The notes beneath the pieces are model-generated. The model had not been told where the DNA came from, did no database searches, and saw nothing but the letters and a program-made list of their open reading frames with translations. DNA of 12,386 nucleotides from E44-bin32 sp041573795 (GTDB lineage Bacteria; Chloroflexota; Anaerolineae; Anaerolineales; E44-bin32). Shown here one piece after another: positions 6,595 through 12,386 of the stretch. How positions within the stretch are numbered: the first letter of the stretch is position 1; every line of letters starts with the position of its first letter. The translations under genes were made by a program, and so were the position numbers. The stretch covers positions 1 through 12,386 of the forward strand of contig JBFFQB010000098.1 in NCBI GenBank assembly GCA_041573795.1, in the 5' to 3' direction.

Positions 6595-7563
6595 ATGCAG
6601 AAGAAAGAACTTATCAAGCTGTATCACGAGATGGTCCTTATCCGGCGGGTGGAGGAGCGGGCAGCTGAACTCTACCAGGAAGGCAAAATCGGGGGCTTTC
6701 TCCACCTGTATATCGGTCAGGAAGCTGTGGGTAGTGGTGTGATCGCGGCCCGAAAGCCACAGGATCGAGTGATCACAGCGTACCGTGACCATGGAATCGC
6801 CATTGCATGCGGCGTGAGCGCGAAAGAAGTCATGGCTGAACTACTGGGAAAAAAGACCGGTACTTCGCTTGGATTTGGTGGCTCGATGCACATGGCTGAT
6901 GTTGAGAAGAATTATTGGGGTGGCCATGCTATTGTGGGCTCACACCTCACTTTTGCCTCCGGTATGGCACTGGCAGAACAGTATCGTGATGAGGATGGCG
7001 TCATACTCTGTTTCTTCGGGGATGGGGCGACCAATATAGGTTACTTCCATGAGGCCCTCAACCTCGCAGGCGTCTGGGACTTACCTGTCGTTTGGATTTG
7101 TGAAAACAACCAGTATGGTATGGGTACGTCAGTAAGCCGCGCCTCAGCGGTGGAGGAGATTTATAAGAAAGCCGAAGCGTACGATACACGAGCACGGCGC
7201 GTCGATGGAATGGATGTTCTTCAGGTATACGAAGCAGCCCAGGAGGCAATCGAGTATGCCCGCAAAGAAGGTCCTTTCTTCCTGGAGATCGTAACCTACC
7301 GCTTTGAGGGCCATTCGATGGGAGATCCTGAGCGCTACCGAACGAAGGACGAAGTCGGAAAGTGGCAAGAGAACGATCCAATTGGAATCTTCCGCAATCA
7401 CATCCTTCAAGACAAGATTGCTGATGAGAAAGCGCTCAATGCAGAAGAGCTTGCTGTGGAGCAAGAAGTCCAGGAAGCGATCGAATTCGCCGAATCGAGC
7501 CCCGATCCAGAATGGCAAGATTTGATCGACAGTATTTATGTCGACGAGTACAGGATTGAATAA
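6595..7563 (+). CDS. pdhA: Pyruvate dehydrogenase E1 component, alpha subunit
   Basis: This subunit binds thiamine diphosphate and, with E1 beta, decarboxylates pyruvate and passes the acetyl group to the lipoyl arm of E2 in the cytoplasm. The protein has 322 residues, the short bacterial form. GKIGGFLHLYIGQEAV (30-45) and NNQYGMGTSVSRAS (171-184) are typical of pyruvate-type E1 alpha. The thiamine diphosphate motif runs from GDG (142-144) to NN (171-172), and the loop FEGHSMGDPERYR (237-249) is also present. The frame extends to a TTG at 6583, but GGGAGA at 6585-6590 is a good ribosome binding site for the ATG at 6595. The stop and the E1 beta start share an A (TAATG). An acetoin or branched-chain oxo acid dehydrogenase is possible but less likely from these motifs. 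Confidence 0.93.
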   Translation: MQKKELIKLYHEMVLIRRVEERAAELYQEGKIGGFLHLYIGQEAVGSGVIAARKPQDRVITAYRDHGIAIACGVSAKEVMAELLGKKTGTSLGFGGSMHMADVEKNYWGGHAIVGSHLTFASGMALAEQYRDEDGVILCFFGDGATNIGYFHEALNLAGVWDLPVVWICENNQYGMGTSVSRASAVEEIYKKAEAYDTRARRVDGMDVLQVYEAAQEAIEYARKEGPFFLEIVTYRFEGHSMGDPERYRTKDEVGKWQENDPIGIFRNHILQDKIADEKALNAEELAVEQEVQEAIEFAESSPDPEWQDLIDSIYVDEYRIE

Positions 7564-8534
7564 TGGCGACTATAACAATGCGTGAGGCCATTTCCCAGGC
7601 GATATGGGAGGAAATGGAACGCGACGAGAACGTCTTTATCCTCGGTGAGGAAGTTGGTGTATGGGGAGGCACCTATGCAGTCACAAAAGGGTTCTATGAT
7701 CATTTCGGCGAGAAACGCGTGCGCGATACACCCATTGCCGAAAGTGTGATCATCGGAGCGGCCAATGGCGCCGCGATGGTGGGATTGAGACCCATCGCCG
7801 AGTTGATGACGATAAACTTCGCCTTTTCGGCCATGGATCAGATCATTAACCAAGCTGCGAAGTTACGGACGATGTTTGGTGGACAGTTTACTGTTCCTGT
7901 TGTGATCCGTGCTGTAGGCGGGGGTGGCCGTCAGCTTGGGGCGACACACTCGCAAACACCCGACGCTGTCTTCGCTCACTTCCCAGGCTTGATCGTCGTC
8001 GCCCCCGGAACCCCATATGACGCTAAGGGGTTACTGAAAACTGCAATCCGCAGCGACGATCCGGTCCTGTTCATTGAAAATGCCACGCTTTACCAGATGC
8101 GCGGAGAGGTGCCTGACGAAGAGTATCTAGTGCCGATCGGGAAGTCCAAGCTGCAGCGCGCCGGTAGCGACGTAACCCTGATCACTTACTCAAAGATGCT
8201 CCAGCTCTCACTGCAAGCTTCTGAGGAGCTCGCAAGAGAAGGCATTGAGGTGGAAGTTGTCGATCTGCGCACCCTACGGCCACTTGACATGGACCCGGTC
8301 ATCGAATCTTTCAAGCGCACGAATCGAGCGGTGATCGTTGAAGAAGGTTGGCGTTCGTATGGTATCGGCTCCGAGATAGCCGCACGGCTCTACGAAGAAG
8401 CCTTTGATTACATTGATGCCCCTATCCGCCGTGTGGCCCAGAGAGAAGTCCCTCTGCCATACAATCGGGAGCTGGAACAAATGGCATTGCCCCAAGTCAC
8501 TGACATCATCCGAACGGTAAAAGAGGTGCTCTAA
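7563..8534 (+). CDS. pdhB: Pyruvate dehydrogenase E1 component, beta subunit
   Basis: The 323-residue partner of E1 alpha; together they form the thiamine-dependent heterotetramer. Expected features include GEEVGVWGGTYAVTKG (28-43), the catalytic Glu60 in DTPIAES, GGGGRQLGATHSQ (119-131) with His129, and the C-terminal transketolase-like domain with EVVDLRTLRPLD and EEGWRSYGIGSEIA. Length is normal for the family and nothing is missing. It is coupled at both ends through TAATG overlaps, so the three subunits should be translated in a balanced way. AGGA shortly before the start, within the end of E1 alpha, is the likely ribosome binding site. Confidence 0.95.
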   Translation: MATITMREAISQAIWEEMERDENVFILGEEVGVWGGTYAVTKGFYDHFGEKRVRDTPIAESVIIGAANGAAMVGLRPIAELMTINFAFSAMDQIINQAAKLRTMFGGQFTVPVVIRAVGGGGRQLGATHSQTPDAVFAHFPGLIVVAPGTPYDAKGLLKTAIRSDDPVLFIENATLYQMRGEVPDEEYLVPIGKSKLQRAGSDVTLITYSKMLQLSLQASEELAREGIEVEVVDLRTLRPLDMDPVIESFKRTNRAVIVEEGWRSYGIGSEIAARLYEEAFDYIDAPIRRVAQREVPLPYNRELEQMALPQVTDIIRTVKEVL

Positions 8535-9784
8535 TGGCCGAAATTGTCAATATGCCCAAACTTGGCTTCGACATGGCAGAAGGTGTGCTCGTTCGGTGGG
8601 TCGTCTCTGAAGGACAGGAAATTGATAAAGGGCAGGTCTTAGCCGAGATAGAAACTGATAAAGCCACTGTGGAAGTGGAGGCATCGGCTTCCGGCACGGT
8701 GCGAAAACATATCGTGCTGGAGGGAGCCAGTGTGCCGGTGGGGGAAGCTATCGCTGTCATTGGAGATCCGGACGAGGAATTTGATCTTGAGAGCCTGGTA
8801 GTAAGCCAACCAGCTGAAGCGGTTCAAGCGGATAGCGTCACGGAGCCTGAAACATCCGTTGAAGTCACCCCTTTAGAAACAGCCGAAGTCAAGCTCGATT
8901 CTAGCTACCCGGATGGCGTGAAAGCCTCCCCTGTCGCCCGCCGCATGGCTGCCGATTTCGGCATTCCCATTGCCTCAATCGCGGGGTCCGGTCCGGGAGG
9001 GCGAATTATTAAGCGTGATGTAGAAACGGCTGCATCATCAGGCTCTGCCAGGCCTGTCACTGCCACGCCAGCCTATCGCCTTTCATCTGGCGAAAGGGTC
9101 GCTGCAGAACGGGTAGCCGTTTCGAAGCTGAGGGCAGCCATCGGCAAGCGCATGACACACGCGAAGCAAGCTTTACCCCACTTCTATGTGACCACAGAGG
9201 TCGATGCCGAACCTTTACTGACCATGCGAGCCCAAATCAATCCCGCCCTGCCAGAGGGTGAGAAGCTGACCGTCAACGATTTTATCGTCAAGGCAGCTGC
9301 CCTGGCACTGCGGGAATTCCCGAATCTAAATGCATCGCTTGAGGGCGAAGAGATTCTCAGGCATGGGACAATTAACATCGGGATCGCCGTTGCGGTCGAA
9401 GAGGGCTTACTGACCATTGTTACACGCGACAGTGATTTAAAACCATTACGTCAGCTGTCCATCGAAACGCGCGCAATGGTGGAACGCACTCGCTCCGGAA
9501 AAGTCAGGGCAGACGATATTGAAGGCTCAACCTTCACGGTATCAAACCTGGGAATGTTCGATGTTGACCACTTTATTGCTATCATCAATCCGCCCGAAGC
9601 CGCCATCCTGGCTATCGGCTCGGTGAACGAAGTAGCGGTGGTTAAAGATGGCCGTATCCTCCCGGGAAAACGGATGAAAGTCACACTTTCGGCGGATCAT
9701 CGTGTCACCGACGGTGCCGAAGTGGCCCAGTGGCTGGTTGTATTCAAGCGCTATATAGAACAGCCTGCCCTCCTGCTGATCTGA
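8534..9784 (+). CDS. pdhC: Dihydrolipoamide acetyltransferase E2 of pyruvate dehydrogenase
   Basis: The core of the complex (416 residues), which moves the acetyl group from E1 to coenzyme A. One N-terminal lipoyl domain (2-78) carries Lys43 in ETDKATVE for lipoylation. An acidic, flexible linker (79-127) leads to the E1/E3-binding domain (about 129-164, ASPVARRMA to GRIIKRDV). A Pro/Ala/Ser linker then leads to the catalytic domain (192-416) with His389, Asp393 and Gly394 in DHRVTDG. There is a single lipoyl domain, the minimal arrangement. AGAGGTG just before the start, inside E1 beta, is a good ribosome binding site. No lipoamide dehydrogenase (E3) gene follows; it must be elsewhere and perhaps shared with other complexes. 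Confidence 0.95.
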   Translation: MAEIVNMPKLGFDMAEGVLVRWVVSEGQEIDKGQVLAEIETDKATVEVEASASGTVRKHIVLEGASVPVGEAIAVIGDPDEEFDLESLVVSQPAEAVQADSVTEPETSVEVTPLETAEVKLDSSYPDGVKASPVARRMAADFGIPIASIAGSGPGGRIIKRDVETAASSGSARPVTATPAYRLSSGERVAAERVAVSKLRAAIGKRMTHAKQALPHFYVTTEVDAEPLLTMRAQINPALPEGEKLTVNDFIVKAAALALREFPNLNASLEGEEILRHGTINIGIAVAVEEGLLTIVTRDSDLKPLRQLSIETRAMVERTRSGKVRADDIEGSTFTVSNLGMFDVDHFIAIINPPEAAILAIGSVNEVAVVKDGRILPGKRMKVTLSADHRVTDGAEVAQWLVVFKRYIEQPALLLI

Positions 9785-9797
9785 ACAAGCACCAATA

Positions 9798-9834
9798 TCT
9801 TATTGCGCCTCTTTAACGGATTAGTACAATAAGA
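9798..9834 (+). promoter_or_regulatory. Putative promoter with embedded inverted repeat before the receiver gene
   Basis: TTGCGC at 9803-9808 and TACAAT at 9825-9830, 16 bases apart, form a moderate promoter. A perfect eight-base inverted repeat, TCTTATTG (9798-9805) and CAATAAGA (9827-9834), overlaps both elements. No terminator is visible between the E2 stop and here, so read-through from the pdh operon is possible. Confidence 0.4.
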
Positions 9835-9867
9835 CCCAGCACCAACCAGATTCAAGAGGAAGAATGA

Positions 9868-10257
9868 ATGCTGGGACCTACGCGTATTCTGATTGTAGAT
9901 GACGAACCTGATACCGTCGGGTTGATCGAGATAACCCTCCGTCCTGCCGGATTTTTACTCGATCGGGCTTTTAGCGGTTCTGAAGCACTAAACAAGATAA
10001 AAAATCAGGCGTACGACCTCATCCTGCTTGACGTCATGATGCCAGAGATAACTGGCTTCGACGTCGTCCGTCTCCTTCATGAAGAGAGCAAACCGATCCC
10101 CCCGATCGTATTCCTCACGGCAATGGGTCGACAGGAAGACATTGAGGAAGGCAATATCCTCGGTGCTGCAGCATATTTGGTAAAACCAGCTACACGCGGC
10201 AAACTCCTCGATGCTATTAATGCTGCGCTTTACGAAGCGGCGGATGACTCCAATTGA
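9868..10257 (+). CDS. Single-domain CheY-like response regulator
   Basis: A stand-alone receiver domain of 129 residues with no output domain. The acidic pocket Asp11, Asp12 and Glu13 (VDDE), phospho-acceptor Asp55 in LLDVMMPE, Thr84 in FLTAMG and Lys106 in LVKPA are all present, so it should be phosphorylatable. It probably acts through protein contacts, as a phosphorelay intermediate or by binding a partner. AGAGGA at 9855-9860 lies seven bases before the start; an ATG at 9864 is in another frame. No histidine kinase is encoded in the window. The next gene overlaps its last 14 bases, so that protein is the best candidate for a functional partner. It probably has its own promoter rather than depending on the pdh operon. 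Confidence 0.9.
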   Translation: MLGPTRILIVDDEPDTVGLIEITLRPAGFLLDRAFSGSEALNKIKNQAYDLILLDVMMPEITGFDVVRLLHEESKPIPPIVFLTAMGRQEDIEEGNILGAAAYLVKPATRGKLLDAINAALYEAADDSN

Positions 10258-10813
10258 AGCTTTACTTCAGTCTTTAGAAGCAATGCTCGGTGAACTTGAG
10301 CCCTATTTACTCTCTCCTGAATTGTTCTGGCCACTCAGCTCTCACAGCAGACTAAGCCCGCGAGATCGCCTTACTCTTGGCAACCTCTTATTATGCTTCG
10401 ATCAACTTTCAAGTCTGCGCGATTTCCGGGATGTACACAGCGAAACAAGATTGCGTAAATTTGAGATCCAATGGCAACAATCACAGGAAAAGTGGAAAAG
10501 CGCTATCAGCAGCAAAGCCACCCGGGAACTTGGCAGTCGGATGAGCCTGTGGCGCGCATATTTGGTAGATATGGAAGAGGGACGGGGAAAGAGCTACGAC
10601 TATCACCAAGAGGTGCGCAACCGTGTAATCATGGAGAGGCTATTTGATTTGGAAGTCGACCGGTCGAACTGGCAAAAAGAGCTTCATGCTGTCGACCATC
10701 TGCTGCGAGCTCTGGTTGTTCCCGCCGAATTCATCTGGGATAAACGGCTCCAATCCCCTTACCCACCCCAGACCTATTGGTTCCTCTACAGGCTGCCACG
10801 CAATAAAGATTAA
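10244..10813 (+). CDS. Protein of unknown function, coupled to the receiver gene
   Basis: I do not recognise this protein. With the start at 10244 it has 189 residues, no signal peptide and no membrane segment, and looks largely helical. It has a leucine-rich N-terminus (7-27, 40-60), a basic and glutamine-rich middle (69-98), and an aromatic C-terminus (YWFLYRLPR, 178-186). The frame is open back to 10211, but ATG 10244 gives a cleaner N-terminus and a 14-base overlap with the response regulator, a usual arrangement for translational coupling. The ribosome binding site is poor, which also fits coupling. I see no HisKA, Hpt, HTH or enzyme motif that I would trust. Intact reading frame, codon use like its neighbours, and a hairpin just downstream support a real gene. 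Confidence 0.72.
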   Translation: MTPIEALLQSLEAMLGELEPYLLSPELFWPLSSHSRLSPRDRLTLGNLLLCFDQLSSLRDFRDVHSETRLRKFEIQWQQSQEKWKSAISSKATRELGSRMSLWRAYLVDMEEGRGKSYDYHQEVRNRVIMERLFDLEVDRSNWQKELHAVDHLLRALVVPAEFIWDKRLQSPYPPQTYWFLYRLPRNKD

Positions 10814-10819
10814 ATAAAA

Positions 10820-10845
10820 TTGGGTCTCCCTGACGAGAGACCCAA
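10820..10845. terminator. Hairpin terminator between convergent genes
   Basis: TTGGGTCTC at 10820-10828 pairs perfectly with GAGACCCAA at 10837-10845 around an eight-base loop. On the minus strand it is followed by TTTTATTTA, a good T tract, so it should end the RNase Y transcript. On the plus strand the following bases (GATATTCTT) are less T-rich, but the hairpin lies only seven bases after the unknown gene's stop and probably works both ways. Confidence 0.8.
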
Positions 10846-10868
10846 GATATTCTTGTGGAGCAATAATC

Positions 10869-12386
10869 CTACTTGGCGTAATCGACCGAACGCGTCTCGC
10901 GTATGACCGTGACTTTGATTTGACCGGGGTATTGCATACCCTCTTCGATCTTCTTGGCTACGTTACGAGCCAGGCGGTTTGATTCCAGATCGTCGATGTC
11001 CTCAGGTCTTACAATAACGCGGATCTCACGGCCCGCTTGGAGGGCATAGCTTTGAGAAACTCCATCAAATGAATTTGCTATCTCTTCAAGTGCCCGTACT
11101 CGCTTAATGTATTGTTCCAGGCTTTCGCGGCGAGCGCCTGGTCTTGCCCCGCTGATGGCATCTGACGCCTCGACAATAATCGCCTCGACAGTCTCTTGTT
11201 CGACTTCATGGTGGTGTGATTCGATCGCATTGACGATGTCCGCGCTGACACCATAGCGTCTGCAGAAATCGGCACCGATGGCAGAATGAGTGCCCTCCAC
11301 CTCATGATCCATGGCTTTGCCGATGTCATGCAGAAATCCGCCGGCTTTGGCCAGTTCTACATTTGCACCTAATTCAGCTGCAATGACCCCGGCCAGCTGC
11401 GCTGATTCAACCGCATGGGCAAGCTGGTTCTGCCCGTAAGAGGTGCGGAATTTTAATCGCCCCATTTTCTTCATGATCTCGGGATGAAGCCCGGGGACGC
11501 CGGCGTCGAATGCCGCCCGTTCGCCTTCTTCTGCGATGAGCCGTTCTACCTCTTTGCGCTCATTGCTCACCATCTTCTCGATTTGTGCCGGGTGGATGCG
11601 CCCGTCCAACACCAAAGCTTCCATTGCTCTACGGGCAATCTCTCTGCGGACGGAATCAAAGCATGAGATCGTCACCGCCTCCGGTGTGTCGTCTACCACA
11701 ACATCTACGCCTGCCGCCTGCTCAAAGGAACGAATATTGCGGCCATTGCGCCCGATAATGCGGCCCTTCATATCATCGGAAGGGAGTGGCACGACCGAAA
11801 CGGTAATCTCAGATACGTGATCGGAAGCAACTCGCTGGATGGCATCTGCGATTAACTCCCTTGCGCGTTTCTCGCCCTCCATCTGTGCTTCTTCTTCAAT
11901 TTGACGGATAATCCGCACCATGTCAGCACGTGATTCGCGCTCGATTTCTTCGAGTAACTGCGTTTTCGCTTCCTCTCTCGTCATGCTTGAAACGCGTTCC
12001 AGTTCAACCACGATCTCTTCATGCCGCTGTTCGAGTTCTTTTGCCTTGCGGTCGATACTGCTCTGGCGCTTGCTAAACGTCTGATCCCGCTTCTCGAGCT
12101 GGTACATACGATCGTCTAAATCCGTGCGCCGTTTCTGAATGCGCTCCTCTTCTTTCGATAGTTCGCTACGCCTACGGGTTAATTCTTTCTCAGCTTCATC
12201 GCGAATGCTCAGTGCTTGATCGCGCGCCTCCAGTTCAACATCGCGCGCTTTCGTGCGGGCCTCCTCGAGCAGTCTTTCCGCTTCTGCCTGACGCCCCCGC
12301 ATCGTACGTTCAAGGATTCCCTGGCGTAGAAAGTATCCAATCACACCACCTGCGGCCAACGCAATTACCACTGCAATCACCCAGGT
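10869..12386 (-). CDS. rny: Ribonuclease Y, 5' end probably beyond the window
   Basis: Membrane-anchored endoribonuclease that starts mRNA decay. At least 503 residues are visible. Counting from the GTG at 12380: a membrane helix (1-18, ending in GYFLRQ), a long charged coiled coil (about 25-180), a KH RNA-binding domain with GRIIGRNGRN (206-215), and an HD phosphohydrolase domain with FLHDIGKAMDHEVEGTHS (349-366; His351, Asp352) and SHHHE (388-392). The conserved end GQIKVTVIRETRSVDYAK closes the protein. Length and domain order match the family. The GTG is the only start visible, but the frame stays open through ACC TGG to the right edge, and typical RNase Y proteins have several residues before this helix, so the true start is probably just outside. 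It converges on the receiver/unknown gene pair, with a shared hairpin between. Confidence 0.95.
   Translation of the reverse strand, partial: TWVIAVVIALAAGGVIGYFLRQGILERTMRGRQAEAERLLEEARTKARDVELEARDQALSIRDEAEKELTRRRSELSKEEERIQKRRTDLDDRMYQLEKRDQTFSKRQSSIDRKAKELEQRHEEIVVELERVSSMTREEAKTQLLEEIERESRADMVRIIRQIEEEAQMEGEKRARELIADAIQRVASDHVSEITVSVVPLPSDDMKGRIIGRNGRNIRSFEQAAGVDVVVDDTPEAVTISCFDSVRREIARRAMEALVLDGRIHPAQIEKMVSNERKEVERLIAEEGERAAFDAGVPGLHPEIMKKMGRLKFRTSYGQNQLAHAVESAQLAGVIAAELGANVELAKAGGFLHDIGKAMDHEVEGTHSAIGADFCRRYGVSADIVNAIESHHHEVEQETVEAIIVEASDAISGARPGARRESLEQYIKRVRALEEIANSFDGVSQSYALQAGREIRVIVRPEDIDDLESNRLARNVAKKIEEGMQYPGQIKVTVIRETRSVDYAK

Noticed and set aside
11484..11820. Plus-strand frames within the RNase Y gene
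   Set aside because: They are antisense to the conserved KH and linker region of RNase Y and show no protein-like features.
1..12386. Mobile elements, CRISPR arrays, tRNA or rRNA genes, toxin-antitoxin or defence genes
   Set aside because: Reading both strands I found no transposase or integrase motifs, regularly spaced repeats, tRNA-like cloverleafs or defence domains.

Overview
The window looks like chromosomal DNA from a Chloroflexota bacterium, probably of the Anaerolineae type. This assignment is an inference from gene style: Thr/Pro-rich extracytoplasmic linkers, an FxLYD-type lipoprotein, a Mec/CysO/CysM cysteine cluster, and a compact pyruvate dehydrogenase operon with short E1 subunits. 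Base composition and codon use look even along the window. I see no insertion sequence, tRNA, rRNA, CRISPR array or phage gene. Every large gene is intact except where the window edges cut two of them.

Region 1 (1-1762, minus strand) holds two cell-wall enzymes in one transcript. A membrane-anchored Amidase_3-type N-acetylmuramoyl-L-alanine amidase is followed, with an ATGA stop/start overlap, by a YkuD-type L,D-transpeptidase whose C-terminus runs off the left edge. The gap at 1763-1956 carries promoter-like sequences pointing both ways.

Region 2 (1886-4918, plus strand) appears to be a complete protein-thiocarboxylate cysteine-biosynthesis cluster. It encodes a CysM-like PLP synthase, a JAMM metalloprotease (Mec-like), a CysO/MoaD-like ubiquitin-fold sulfur carrier, and a MoeZ-type activating enzyme fused to a rhodanese domain. 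By analogy with Mycobacterium, MoeZ adenylates and sulfurates the carrier tail, CysM adds the thiocarboxylate to an activated serine, and Mec cuts the new cysteine off the carrier. The unusual point is that the carrier does not end in Gly-Gly: eight residues follow it, so it would need proteolytic trimming before activation. The adjacent JAMM protease is the obvious candidate.

Region 3 (5016-6386) is a lipoprotein with four FxLYD-like beta repeats. An intrinsic terminator and a strong extended -10 promoter follow it.

Region 4 (6471-9784) is the pyruvate dehydrogenase operon, E1 alpha, E1 beta and E2, with TAATG overlaps at both junctions. No E3 gene is present. The leader before E1 alpha shows possible RNA structure.

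Region 5 (9798-10813) encodes a stand-alone CheY-like receiver and, overlapping it by 14 bases, a protein of unknown function. A strong hairpin at 10820-10845 separates these from the convergent RNase Y gene on the minus strand, whose 5' end leaves the window on the right.
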